Shown here one piece after another: positions 35,625 through 45,038 of a stretch of DNA of 64,000 nt. How positions within the stretch are numbered: the first letter of the stretch is position 1; every line of letters starts with the position of its first letter. A program made the position numbers and the translations under genes. The notes beneath the pieces were generated by a model, which saw only the letters and a list, made by a program, of their open reading frames with translations, was not told the origin of the DNA and did not search any database. The stretch comes from G963664935 sp963664935 (GTDB taxonomy: Bacteria; Pseudomonadota; Gammaproteobacteria; Methylococcales; G963664935): contig CAXXSE010000006.1 of the NCBI GenBank assembly GCA_963664935.2, forward strand, positions 310,001 through 374,000. The letters run 5' to 3'.

Positions 35625-36899
35625 ATGAGTACTGAAAAATCTGGCAAAGGTGGCGATGGGAAACTGCTTTATTGCTCTTTTTGCGGAAAAAGCCAGCATG
35701 AAGTCAGAAAACTAATCGCGGGTCCGTCGGTTTTTGTATGCGATGAATGCGTGGAACTCTGTAATGACATCATTCGCGAAGAATTACAGGAAAATGTCAC
35801 GTCAGGTAACGATCAACTTCCCAAGCCCATGGAGATTAAAGAAGTGCTCGACGAGTATGTTATCGGGCAAGAGGGTGCGAAAAAGATTCTTGCGGTTGCT
35901 GTATATAATCACTACAAACGGCTTAGAAACCAAGGGAAGAAGAATGATGTCGAACTCGCCAAAAGCAATATATTGCTGATTGGACCGACCGGTTCGGGTA
36001 AAACACTGTTGGCGGAAACCCTGGCGAGGCTTCTTGACGTCCCTTTTACCATTGCCGATGCCACTACTCTGACCGAAGCCGGGTATGTGGGGGAGGATGT
36101 TGAGAATATCATTCAAAAAATTCTCCAGAAATGCGATTACGATGTAGAAAAAGCCGAGTCAGGCATAGTTTATATTGATGAGATCGATAAGATTTCAAAA
36201 AAATCCGATAATCCCTCGATTACTCGGGATGTTTCAGGCGAGGGTGTTCAACAGGCGCTCTTGAAACTCGTTGAAGGGACCATAGCGTCGGTGCCCCCCC
36301 AAGGTGGACGCAAACATCCCCAACAGGAATTTTTGCAGGTTAATACGGGTAATATACTGTTTATCGTAGGGGGTGCGTTCTCGGGTCTCGATAAAGTGAT
36401 TCAATCGCGTACCGAAAAAGGCGGTATCGGTTTTTCCGCCGACGTTAAAAGCAAAGACGATTCAAAAAATGTAGGGGAGATTCTTTCCCTGGTAGAAGCT
36501 GAAGACCTTATAAAATATGGCTTGATACCCGAGTTCGTGGGCCGTTTGCCGGTGGTGGCGACGCTTGATGAATTAAGTCGGGATGCGCTCGTGCAAATTT
36601 TAACGGAACCGAAAAATGCGCTGACCAAGCAATACGCCAAACTTTTCGAAATGGAAGATTGTGAACTGGAAATTAGAAAGGAAGCGCTAGAGGCGATCGC
36701 GACAAAAGCGATGGAGCGTAAAACCGGCGCGCGGGGCTTGCGGACTATCCTCGAATCCGTGCTGCTCGATTTAATGTACGAATTACCTTCCGCGGAGGAT
36801 ATCGCGAAAGTTGTCATTGACGCTGGCGTGATTACAGGTGAATTGGAACCTTATCGTATATACGAAAATAAGGATTCGCGGCGCGCTTCAGTCGATTGA
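35625..36899 (+). CDS. clpX: ATP-dependent Clp protease ATP-binding subunit ClpX
   Basis: 424 residues. The N-terminal zinc finger is CSFCGKSQ... CDECVELC (four Cys). Walker A is LIGPTGSGKT and Walker B VYIDEIDKI. The pore loop is AGYVGEDVE, and the ClpP-binding loop lies in the FIVGGAFSGLDK-adjacent region. It unfolds ssrA-tagged and other substrates for ClpP. The 133-bp gap after clpP may hold its own promoter. Confidence 0.97.
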   Translation: MSTEKSGKGGDGKLLYCSFCGKSQHEVRKLIAGPSVFVCDECVELCNDIIREELQENVTSGNDQLPKPMEIKEVLDEYVIGQEGAKKILAVAVYNHYKRLRNQGKKNDVELAKSNILLIGPTGSGKTLLAETLARLLDVPFTIADATTLTEAGYVGEDVENIIQKILQKCDYDVEKAESGIVYIDEIDKISKKSDNPSITRDVSGEGVQQALLKLVEGTIASVPPQGGRKHPQQEFLQVNTGNILFIVGGAFSGLDKVIQSRTEKGGIGFSADVKSKDDSKNVGEILSLVEAEDLIKYGLIPEFVGRLPVVATLDELSRDALVQILTEPKNALTKQYAKLFEMEDCELEIRKEALEAIATKAMERKTGARGLRTILESVLLDLMYELPSAEDIAKVVIDAGVITGELEPYRIYENKDSRRASVD

Positions 36900-37080
36900 T
36901 ATTATTTTCAATCAATTCTCAATGATCGATCCCGTGGTGGGTTTTTGACTTAAAATTAACCATTGCGGTATTCTAAAGCCTTGCCGTGTCGTTTTGGGAC
37001 CGGCTTGAAATTGCAACCATCGCCCCAATGTTATCGGGTGGATCAATCTTCTTTTGTACTCAGAGGTACAGAAATTCCTA

Positions 37081-39525
37081 ATGTTTAGTCTCGATGGCAA
37101 GTCAAGCGCGCCGACGCTTATAGTCCCGGTTTTACCGCTTCGTGATGTGGTTGTGTATCCGCACATGGTGATCCCTCTTTTTGTCGGTCGGGATAAATCG
37201 ATTCGTGCTTTGGATGTTGCCATGCGCGATAACAAACAAATTTTGTTAGTCGCGCAGAAAGATGCTGAAATGGATGACCCCGGGTTCGATGATTTGTATA
37301 GAGCAGGGACTCTTTCCAATATTTTACAATTGCTCAAGCTTCCTGATGGGACGGTAAAAGTTCTGGTTGAAGGGAATACACGCAGTTCAATTGAACAATT
37401 TCGCGAAGTTGACGGTTATTTTTCCGCTGGGGTGACTGAGTTAACCGATGAAATCAAAATCGGGGAAAAAGAATTGGAAGTGTTGGTCCGTACCGCGATC
37501 AACAACTTTGATCAATATGTTAAGCTCAATAAAAAAATCCCACCCGAGGTATTGAATTCGTTGGCGGGAATTGACGAGCCGGGACGGTTGGCCGATACCA
37601 TAGCCGCGCACATGACTTTAAAGATCGAAGAGAAACAATCGGTCCTGGAGCTAAAAGATATTGCGGAACGTCTCGAGCGCTTGTTGATTTGTATGGATAA
37701 CGGCGTTGATATCCTGGAAATGGAAAAACGGATTAGAGGTCGCGTCAAAAAGCAAATGGAAAAAAATCAAAGGGAGTATTATCTTAACGAACAGATGAAG
37801 GCGATCCAGAAGGAATTGGGAGAAATGGAAGACGTTCCCAACGAAATAGAGGAACTCGCCAAAAAAATTGAACAGTCTGGAATGTCTAAGGAAGCGAGGA
37901 CTAAGGCGGATGCGGAGCTGAATAAACTCAAGTTAATGTCGCCCATGTCCGCTGAAGCGACCGTAGTGCGTAATTATATTGACTGGTTGGTCAGTGTCCC
38001 CTGGAAAAAAAGGACTAAAGTTCGCCATGATCTAATCAAAGCCGAGGAAGTTCTGGAGGCGGAACATTACGGCTTAGATAAGGTTAAGGAGCGCATACTG
38101 GAATATTTAGCGGTTCAGCAGCGGGTTAAAAAGCTTAAAGGCCCGATCTTATGCTTGGTGGGGCCTCCCGGCGTTGGCAAAACCTCACTCGGACAATCCA
38201 TCGCCCATGCGACTAATCGGAAATACATCCGGATGTCTTTGGGGGGGGTTCGGGATGAGGCCGAAATCCGTGGTCATCGCAAAACCTATATTGGTTCGCT
38301 ACCCGGTAAAATTCTTCAAAATTTAGCCAAAATAGGGACTCGAAATCCGATGTTTCTGTTGGATGAAATCGATAAAATGGCTATGGATTTTCGGGGTGAC
38401 CCCGCGTCCGCGTTGTTAGAGGTTCTGGATCCCGAACAAAATCACACCTTCAATGATCATTACTTGGAGGTGGATTTTGATTTGTCCGAAGTTATGTTTG
38501 TCGCAACAGCCAATACGCTCAATATCCCTCCGCCTCTGTTGGATAGAATGGAGGTGATTCGGCTTGCGGGCTATACCGAAGACGAAAAGGTTAATATTGC
38601 CAAGAAATACCTGATTCCTAAACAGATCAAAAACAATGGTCTTAAAGACAACGAAATCCAAATTAGCGATTCGGCAATAAAGGACATTATCCGCTTTTAT
38701 AGTCGGGAAGCGGGCGTTCGCAATCTGGAGAGGGAAATTTCAAAGATTTGTCGAAAAGTCGTCAAAGATGTGTCACTTGCCCCGAAACACCGCAAACCTC
38801 GAAAAGCTTCCGTTAGTTCTCGAAATGTGGGTAAGTTTCTCGGTGTTCAGCGCTTTCGATACGGGCGTGCTGAAGAGAAAGATCAAATTGGTTTGGTTAC
38901 CGGGCTCGCATGGACCGAAGTGGGTGGTGAGCTTTTGACGGTGGAAACCGCCATTGTTCCTGGGAAAGGAAAAATTTTGCGTACGGGAAAACTGGGTGAA
39001 GTGATGCAGGAATCTATTCAAGCGGCCGATACGGTGGTGAAAAGCCGGGCCAAAATTTTGAATATCGATCCAGAATTTTACCAAAAACATGATATGCATG
39101 TGCATGTGCCTGAAGGCGCCACCCCAAAGGACGGTCCGAGTGCGGGAATAGCAATGTGTACGGCATTGGTATCGGCCTTGACCAAAATTCCCGTGCGATC
39201 GGACGTGGCGATGACTGGAGAGATTACACTTAGGGGTGAAGTGTTGCCCATCGGCGGGTTGAAAGAAAAGCTTTTAGCCGCGCATCGCGGTGGAATTACA
39301 ACCGTCTTAATTCCCTGGGAAAACGAGAAAGATTTAGCGGAAATACCGAATAATATTAAACAAACGCTTGACATAAAACCGGTGCGGTGGATTGATGAAG
39401 TATTCGAACTTGCGCTTCAATACATGCCTACGCCCGATAAAAACGCCGAAAACACAGTGGTATTCCAGGAAAAAGCCATCGAAAAATCGCCCGCGAACGA
39501 CGAAAAATCGACCACTGCCCATTAG
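37081..39525 (+). CDS. lon: ATP-dependent protease La
   Basis: 814 residues from ATG 37081, preferred to the upstream TTG at 37054 because AGAGG precedes it and family starts align. The N-terminal substrate-binding domain starts PVLPLRDVVVYPHM. AAA+ Walker A is GPPGVGKTSLG. The C-terminal Ser-Lys protease carries PKDGPSAG with the catalytic Ser, and VLPIGGLKEK with the Lys. It degrades misfolded and regulatory proteins. It has an extended tail after the protease domain (about 35 residues, rich in Glu and Lys). Ends in TAG. Confidence 0.97.
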   Translation: MFSLDGKSSAPTLIVPVLPLRDVVVYPHMVIPLFVGRDKSIRALDVAMRDNKQILLVAQKDAEMDDPGFDDLYRAGTLSNILQLLKLPDGTVKVLVEGNTRSSIEQFREVDGYFSAGVTELTDEIKIGEKELEVLVRTAINNFDQYVKLNKKIPPEVLNSLAGIDEPGRLADTIAAHMTLKIEEKQSVLELKDIAERLERLLICMDNGVDILEMEKRIRGRVKKQMEKNQREYYLNEQMKAIQKELGEMEDVPNEIEELAKKIEQSGMSKEARTKADAELNKLKLMSPMSAEATVVRNYIDWLVSVPWKKRTKVRHDLIKAEEVLEAEHYGLDKVKERILEYLAVQQRVKKLKGPILCLVGPPGVGKTSLGQSIAHATNRKYIRMSLGGVRDEAEIRGHRKTYIGSLPGKILQNLAKIGTRNPMFLLDEIDKMAMDFRGDPASALLEVLDPEQNHTFNDHYLEVDFDLSEVMFVATANTLNIPPPLLDRMEVIRLAGYTEDEKVNIAKKYLIPKQIKNNGLKDNEIQISDSAIKDIIRFYSREAGVRNLEREISKICRKVVKDVSLAPKHRKPRKASVSSRNVGKFLGVQRFRYGRAEEKDQIGLVTGLAWTEVGGELLTVETAIVPGKGKILRTGKLGEVMQESIQAADTVVKSRAKILNIDPEFYQKHDMHVHVPEGATPKDGPSAGIAMCTALVSALTKIPVRSDVAMTGEITLRGEVLPIGGLKEKLLAAHRGGITTVLIPWENEKDLAEIPNNIKQTLDIKPVRWIDEVFELALQYMPTPDKNAENTVVFQEKAIEKSPANDEKSTTAH

Positions 39526-39704
39526 TTTCAGCCAAATTCGAAGATTTATTGCGGCAAAGGGGGCTGGGCGCTTGACACCGGTTCCGCACTACTGCTATAA
39601 ATTACTCTGATTTATTTCGCTTATCCGAGGTAGTGATGGTGTTTGGCTTCTGGAGCGAAGGAATTCAACGTTAAATTTTCATTTATGATTTGATAGGGGG
39701 ATAG

Positions 39705-39977
39705 ATGAACAAATCGGAATTAGTTGATGCGATTGCAAGTGAGTCAGGTCTTAGTAAGGCCGATGCGGGAAGGGGCTTGTATGGGATTATTTCCGCTATC
39801 ACGGGAGCCTTGAAAAAAGGAGATTCCGTTTCATTGGTAGGATTTGGTACGTTTCAAGTCAAAGCACGCGCGGAACGGCAAGGTCGGAATCCGCAGACTG
39901 GAAAAGCAATTACAATTCCTGCGGCGAATATACCTTCGTTTAAGGCCGGGAAGGGACTTAAGGATGCGGTAAACTGA
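39705..39977 (+). CDS. hupB: DNA-binding protein HU-beta
   Basis: 90 residues, the standard length. The beta-arm signature GFGTFQVKARAERQGRNPQTG (positions about 46-66) is present, with MNKSELVDAIA at the start. It bends DNA and organises the nucleoid. AGGGGG precedes the ATG by eight bases. The position after lon is conserved in gammaproteobacteria. Two tRNA genes follow. Confidence 0.97.
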   Translation: MNKSELVDAIASESGLSKADAGRGLYGIISAITGALKKGDSVSLVGFGTFQVKARAERQGRNPQTGKAITIPAANIPSFKAGKGLKDAVN

Positions 39978-39991
39978 GGGATTTTTGATTG

Positions 39992-40067
39992 GGGTGCTTA
40001 GCTCAGCCGGGAGAGCATCGCCCTTACAAGGCGAGGGTCGGGGGTTCGATCCCCTCAGCACCCACCA
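39992..40067 (+). tRNA. tRNA-Val (anticodon TAC)
   Basis: Acceptor GGGTGCT/AGCACCC, anticodon arm CGCCC-TTACAAG-GCG with TAC, T-loop GTTCGATC, and encoded CCA. It starts 14 bp after the hupB stop. Confidence 0.96.
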
Positions 40068-40078
40068 TAAGCATATGA

Positions 40079-40155
40079 GGAGTGGTAGTTCAGTTGGTTA
40101 GAATACCGGCCTGTCACGCCGGTGGTCGCGGGTTCGAGTCCCGTCCACTCCGCCA
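40079..40155 (+). tRNA. tRNA-Asp (anticodon GTC)
   Basis: Acceptor GGAGTGG/CCACTCC, anticodon loop CTGTCAC with GTC, T-loop GTTCGAGTC, and encoded CCA. It is 11 bp after tRNA-Val, so both are probably processed from one transcript. Confidence 0.96.
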
Positions 40156-40168
40156 CTGTTTTAATTTT

Positions 40169-40198
40169 ACCCCGATTCCATTCGATTCGGGGTCTTTT
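40169..40198 (+). terminator. Probable terminator after the tRNA pair
   Basis: CCCCGA and TCGGGG enclose a loop of about 10 bases and are followed by TCTTTTATT. The stem is short, but placement right after tRNA-Asp supports it. Confidence 0.55.
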
Positions 40199-40277
40199 AT
40201 TATGTAACTATTCAGTTCACCGCTTATTCCCGGAATCCGCGGCGATTCTATTATTCCTCCCTTAGAAATTTACCTTT

Positions 40278-42155
40278 ATGCTTCAAGCGATTCGTGAACG
40301 CGCAAAAGCGTTTATTTGGGTCATTTTAATTTTGATTGCGGTTCCCTTGGCATTTTTGGGAATCGGTAATTATTTTGATTCCGGCAAAGAAACTCCGGTT
40401 GTAATCGTTGGCGATAAGGAATTTTTTCAACGAGACGTGAATCAGGTATACCAACGGAATGCGCAAAACCCGGTGCAATTTTTCCAATTCAGCGAAGAAG
40501 AATTAAAGCAACAGGCCCTCGAACAACTGGTTAACAATGAGGTTATCGCACAGATTTCGGCGGAATTCGATCTGGTTGTAAGCGATAGCACGATTCGGGA
40601 TTTCAATAAATCGTTGTCGTATTTTCAAACAGACGGAAAATTTGACAAGAAAAAATATCAAAATCTGATTGCCTCGCAAGGCGAAACATCGGCGGGCTTA
40701 GCCGAAAAAGTGCGCGTAACACTGGTTATGGGTCAATATCGAAGCGGTATAATGAATTCGGATTTTGCAATTCGGGATGAAGTCATTCGCATTTTGGAAT
40801 TGAAAAATCAGGAACGCGAAATTGAATATGTTTTAGTGCCTGTTGCAAAGGTAGAAGCCGTTATCGATGATTCTTCCGTTAACGAGTATTTCCAGGCGCA
40901 TCAGGACTTATTCCAGAATCCGGAAAGGGTTTCTATCGAATATATCGAGTTGAGTCTGGAGGATTTGGCGGAAAATATTACGGTGTCCGAGGAAGCGCTA
41001 CGGGAATTGTACGATTCGAATATAGATCTATATTCAACCCCGGAACGGCGAAAAGTCAGTCATATTCTTATCGCGCTGGATAGAGAAGCGAATCAGGAGG
41101 CGATTGATGCGGCTCGGGAAAAGGTTCAACGCATTAAAGAAAGAATTAGCGCGGGAAGTGACTTTAGCGCCCTGGCTAAAGAACTTTCAGACGATACGGT
41201 TTCATCAAAAAATGGTGGTGATTTGGGTCTTATCACCCCCGGCATTATGGAGAAAAATTTCGAAGAAGCTGCATTTTCTTTGGGAAAAGGCGAGCTGTCG
41301 GATCCTGTAAAAACCGCTTTTGGATTCCACTTGATCAAAGTTACGGAGTTAAGAATGGGCGAAACCAAGCCCTACGAACAGGTCCGGGATGAATTATCGA
41401 AAACCTATAAACATGATAAAGCCGAAAATAAATTTTATGAATTAGGCGAACGCTTAGCTGAGGTCAGCTACGAAGATCCCAGAAGTTTGGAACCGGCTGC
41501 TCAGAGCTTAAATCTGGAAATCAAGCAAACTGGTTTGTTTACACGGGAAACCGGTGAGGGAATCGCGGCTGAATCGAAGATTCGGGAAATGGCTTTCAAC
41601 GAAGAGGTGTTGGGTGGAAACAACAGCGATCCAGTGGAAATTGGCGATGACAAAGTTGTCATAATTAAGGCGAAGGAACATCGATTGCCAACTACAAAGT
41701 CTCTGGATGAAGTCAAGGACGAAATAATTGCATCGTTAAAGTTGGATTCGGCAAAGGAAAAAGCTAAAGACCAAGGCGGCGAAATCTTCAGCAAGTTAAA
41801 AAATGGCGCCGCGTTAAAGGATGCCATTCCGCAAGACGGGGCTTTATTGATAAAATCCAAGCGTATATCCCGGCTGGAAAAAGGGTTTCCCAGGGAAATA
41901 ACAAAAGCAGTATTTAAAGCGCCCAAACCTGTCGAAGGTCATCCTACACCCTTACAAGTCGAATTGGATAACGGCGGGCAGGCAATCATCAATCTACAGT
42001 CGGTTCATAGTGCGGGAACCGAGAAAATTGTGGAAAAGGACAGGGATACCGTGAAGAACGTTTTGGCCCAGGGTTCAGGACTATCGTTATTTTCGGCGCT
42101 GGTTTCCCGTGGACGGGAAGATGTGGGTGTTAGGTTTATCGAATCAGAGGAATAA
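40278..42155 (+). CDS. ppiD: Periplasmic chaperone / peptidyl-prolyl isomerase PpiD
   Basis: 625 residues. One N-terminal membrane anchor (IWVILILIAVPLAFLGIG, about 14-31) is followed by a SurA-like N-terminal region. A parvulin domain lies at about 255-360 (RKVSHILIALD, then GGDLGLITPGIMEKNF and FGFHLIKV), with a long C-terminal region after it. PpiD sits at the SecYEG exit and assists outer-membrane protein folding. It is last gene of the conserved block. Ends in TAA. Confidence 0.94.
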   Translation: MLQAIRERAKAFIWVILILIAVPLAFLGIGNYFDSGKETPVVIVGDKEFFQRDVNQVYQRNAQNPVQFFQFSEEELKQQALEQLVNNEVIAQISAEFDLVVSDSTIRDFNKSLSYFQTDGKFDKKKYQNLIASQGETSAGLAEKVRVTLVMGQYRSGIMNSDFAIRDEVIRILELKNQEREIEYVLVPVAKVEAVIDDSSVNEYFQAHQDLFQNPERVSIEYIELSLEDLAENITVSEEALRELYDSNIDLYSTPERRKVSHILIALDREANQEAIDAAREKVQRIKERISAGSDFSALAKELSDDTVSSKNGGDLGLITPGIMEKNFEEAAFSLGKGELSDPVKTAFGFHLIKVTELRMGETKPYEQVRDELSKTYKHDKAENKFYELGERLAEVSYEDPRSLEPAAQSLNLEIKQTGLFTRETGEGIAAESKIREMAFNEEVLGGNNSDPVEIGDDKVVIIKAKEHRLPTTKSLDEVKDEIIASLKLDSAKEKAKDQGGEIFSKLKNGAALKDAIPQDGALLIKSKRISRLEKGFPREITKAVFKAPKPVEGHPTPLQVELDNGGQAIINLQSVHSAGTEKIVEKDRDTVKNVLAQGSGLSLFSALVSRGREDVGVRFIESEE

Positions 42156-42174
42156 ATATTCACTCTTCGTGTAT

Positions 42175-42425
42175 CGACCGGATCGGTAATCAAATTATGG
42201 AGGTTGACTTCGCCCTGTAAATTGTGGATTTTAAAAAATTCCGGGGTCGAAAACCCGATAATTCGCTGGCCCCAGGAAATCTCCTCCATGATTACGTAGA
42301 AATACCCCACCGTAAGGAGGCGATAAAACCACCGCGCGGGTTCGGGGCGCAACGATAATCCGCTGGCGTACACCATGGCGAATAGAAAGCAGTATACTTG
42401 CCCCCATTCACTGATATGGATAGGC
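42175..42425 (-). pseudogene. Fragment of an integral membrane protein with an EEISWGQR motif
   Basis: On the minus strand, about 80 codons read ISEWGQVYCFLFAMVYASGL, then FYVIMEEISWGQRIIGF, STPEFFK and NLQGEVNLHNL. I recall the EEISWGQR-NLQ-N-HNL pattern from uncharacterised membrane proteins, where it is conserved. Upstream codons lose any such similarity, and the downstream frame runs into antisense ppiD, so both ends are missing. A relic of a deletion between ppiD and ctaB. Confidence 0.45.
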
Positions 42426-42550
42426 GTTTCGAGACTCTGCGGGAAGATGTAAAGAAACTCTATATTACAATCAATAATCAGACTTGGCGAATGATTGGAG
42501 CGGTTGGAGCGATTGTTGTGCTGAGCCGGGTGGTGGATCTGTTTGCTTAA
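42416..42550 (+). CDS. Small tail-anchored-like peptide, possibly a gene fragment
   Basis: 44 codons: MDRRFETLREDVKKL, then ITINNQTWRMIGAVG and a hydrophobic end (AIVVLSRVVDLFA). This resembles the C-terminus of bacterial coiled-coil proteins with one terminal membrane helix (DUF1640-like). No Shine-Dalgarno sequence is obvious. It abuts the relic on the other strand, so it may be the end of a longer lost gene. The rest of the interval to 42694 shows nothing. Confidence 0.35.
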   Translation: MDRRFETLREDVKKLYITINNQTWRMIGAVGAIVVLSRVVDLFA

Positions 42551-42694
42551 CCGCTTTTCCCAACCTGTAATCCTTAGGGAATCCGCCATCTGCAAAAAAG
42601 CATCCGTTCATGGTTGTCAGTTTTTTAAAGAACTATAAGCATCGGAAGCAATCTTGATATCGTTCAATTCTTTTGCATCCCAATCTGGTATGGA

Positions 42695-43609
42695 TCATCT
42701 CACATAGTGATCCACCAACAAGAAAACAAATAAACTCATCAGGTAAGTAATCGAAAACCCAAAAGTTCTCATTGCAATCTTGTTGTCAGCGGTGGTTTTG
42801 AGCAGGATCGCGTAATATAGAAATATCATGTCGAGGATCACTGCCCCGATTAGGTAAATGGTGCCACTCATACCCATCAAATAGGGTAGCAGGCTGACTA
42901 ATATCAGTAGAATAGTGTACAAAAGAATGTGGAGACGTGTAAATTCGGCGCCGTGGGTAACGGGCAGCATGGGAATGTTGACTTTAGCGTATTCGCTTTG
43001 TTTAGCCACCGCCAGAGCCCAGAAATGGGGTGGCGTCCAAACGAAGATTATAAGGAAAAGCAATAAGGCATGGGGGTCGAGATTGCCCGTAACCGAGCAC
43101 CAGCCGAGTACGGGCGGCGCCGCGCCCGCCGCTCCGCCGATAACGATATTTTGCGGGGTAGCCCGTTTTAGATAAACCGTGTAGATCACCGCATATCCTA
43201 TTAGCGAGAGAAACGTTAGTATAGCGGTTAGGTGATTGACGAAGATTGCCAGAATAGCCATGGAGATAACGCCAAGAATCATGGCGAATGCAACCACGTT
43301 AATGGTCTTTAACTGTCCCGTGGGTAAAGGCCGGTTTTTGGTTCTCGCCATTTCAGCGTCGGTATTCTGATCGAGAAAATGATTCATCGCAGCCGCCGAT
43401 GCTGCGGCGGCGGCGATGCCTATAGTTCCAAAAATCAAAGGTTGAAGTGGAACCATTCCCGGAATCGAAAGAAACATGCCGACAATGGCTGTAAATACAA
43501 TAAGAATAACCACCTTGGGTTTGCACAGCTCCAGATAGCTTCGCCAAGGGATAGTATCAATCGTCTGTGGCATGTTTTTGGATGGGTTGTCGTATAATAT
43601 GGGGATCAA
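42695..43609 (-). CDS. cyoE: Protoheme IX farnesyltransferase
   Basis: 304 residues, with about nine membrane segments. The prenyl-diphosphate-binding motif NHFLDQNTDAEMARTKNRPL is intact, and the second conserved loop YLKRATPQNIVIGG follows. It attaches the farnesyl chain to heme B, making heme O for terminal oxidases. No oxidase genes are adjacent, so the partner enzyme lies elsewhere. ATG 43609 or the later ATG in MPQTIDTIPW are both possible. The name ctaB is also used. Confidence 0.94.
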   Translation of the reverse strand: MIPILYDNPSKNMPQTIDTIPWRSYLELCKPKVVILIVFTAIVGMFLSIPGMVPLQPLIFGTIGIAAAAASAAAMNHFLDQNTDAEMARTKNRPLPTGQLKTINVVAFAMILGVISMAILAIFVNHLTAILTFLSLIGYAVIYTVYLKRATPQNIVIGGAAGAAPPVLGWCSVTGNLDPHALLLFLIIFVWTPPHFWALAVAKQSEYAKVNIPMLPVTHGAEFTRLHILLYTILLILVSLLPYLMGMSGTIYLIGAVILDMIFLYYAILLKTTADNKIAMRTFGFSITYLMSLFVFLLVDHYVR

Positions 43610-43655
43610 TCGGTTAAGGCCGTAGTTTTATTAATCTAAATTTTTAGCTGAGCCA

Positions 43656-45038
43656 ATGCGTCATTTTCAAATTATTGTTTTTCGTGTATTTGTTGCATGC
43701 CTATTCCCGGCCGTTGTGGGTGCGGCGAATTCGCAAGTCCACGACTATAAGCTCGATAACGGTCTAAGGGTTCTTGTCCGGGAGGACCATCGTTCTCCGG
43801 TTGTGGTTTCACAGATCTGGTATAAAGTTGGATCCAGCTACGAGTTCGATGGTATCACAGGAGTCTCACACGTTCTCGAACATATGATGTTTAAAGGCAC
43901 CGATAACCATCCGCCAGGCGAGTTCTCACGGATAATCGCGGCTAACGGCGGTCGAGAGAATGCATTCACCGGACGGGATTATACCGCATATTTCCAACGC
44001 CTCGAAAATTCGCGTCTACCGATCAGTTTCGAACTGGAAGCGGACCGAATGCGGCGTCTCCGTTTATTGGAAGACGAGTTTGTTAAAGAGCTCCAAGTGG
44101 TTATCGAAGAACGTCGAATGCGCACCGACGATCAACCCCGGTCCAAAACCAGGGAGCATTTTCTGGCAATGGCATACAGTAATAGCCCCTACAGAAATCC
44201 TATTATCGGTTGGCCGTCTGATTTAGACAGTCTTAAAGTAGCCGATTTGGAGACATGGTATCAGCGTTGGTACGCTCCCAACAACGCTATATTGGTGGTT
44301 GCCGGGGATGTGGAACCGGACTCTGTTTATACTTTGGCTAAGAAATATTTCGGTTCCCTCAAGCCAAGCCGGGTTGAGCCTCAGAAACCTCGAAAAGAAA
44401 TCGCTCAATTGGGAAAGCGGAAAATGGCCATCAAACTTCCCGCGAAAACGCCCTATTTGATTATGGGGTATAAAGTCCCGGTATTGCTCGGAATTGATCG
44501 TGAATGGGAAGCCTACGCCTTGGAGGTGTTGGCGGGTATCCTGGATGCCGGGCAAAGTGCGCGGCTTTCCAAAAATCTGGTTCGAGGAACGCAAATTGCC
44601 GTGTCCGTGGGCGCGGGTTACGACTTATACGCGAGACTTCCCTCCTTATTCAGTCTATCGGGAACGCCGATTCCAAGCAAAACTCTGGATGATTTGGAAC
44701 AGGCCTTGAAAAAACAAATAATCCAACTTCAGAATCAACGTGTGAGCGATGAAGAGCTGGAACGTGTGAAGGCCCGTGTTGTGGCTAACGCAGTGTACGA
44801 GCGTGACTCGGTATTTTATCAAGCCATGCAAATCGGGATGCTCGAAACCGTGGGTTTGGGTTGGGAAAAAATGGACGAATACGTTGAACGTGTACTTTCC
44901 GTGACCCCGGCGCAGCTTCGATTCGTGGCGGGAAAATACCTTGTTGAAGAGCGCTTGAGTGTGGCTTATTTGGAACCCTTGCCCATGGACAATAAAAAAC
45001 CGCTTCCCCCCCAACAAGGAGGACGTCATGGTCGCTAA
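43656..45038 (+). CDS. M16-family zinc protease, active subunit
   Basis: 460 residues with a signal peptide (to about ANS, residue 25). The inverted zinc motif HVLEH (in GVSHVLEHMMFKGT) and the distal Glu region (VVIEERRMRTDDQP) are complete, so this should be the catalytic partner. Domain 2 holds the Arg/Tyr-rich C-terminal repeat. It overlaps the next M16 gene by 11 bp. Such periplasmic pairs degrade peptides; their natural substrates are unknown. Confidence 0.92.
   Translation: MRHFQIIVFRVFVACLFPAVVGAANSQVHDYKLDNGLRVLVREDHRSPVVVSQIWYKVGSSYEFDGITGVSHVLEHMMFKGTDNHPPGEFSRIIAANGGRENAFTGRDYTAYFQRLENSRLPISFELEADRMRRLRLLEDEFVKELQVVIEERRMRTDDQPRSKTREHFLAMAYSNSPYRNPIIGWPSDLDSLKVADLETWYQRWYAPNNAILVVAGDVEPDSVYTLAKKYFGSLKPSRVEPQKPRKEIAQLGKRKMAIKLPAKTPYLIMGYKVPVLLGIDREWEAYALEVLAGILDAGQSARLSKNLVRGTQIAVSVGAGYDLYARLPSLFSLSGTPIPSKTLDDLEQALKKQIIQLQNQRVSDEELERVKARVVANAVYERDSVFYQAMQIGMLETVGLGWEKMDEYVERVLSVTPAQLRFVAGKYLVEERLSVAYLEPLPMDNKKPLPPQQGGRHGR

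Noticed and set aside
42005..42595. A 196-codon minus-strand protein overlapping the ppiD 3' end
   Set aside because: Only the middle part resembles a protein family; both ends read antisense to other sequence, so it is listed as a fragment.
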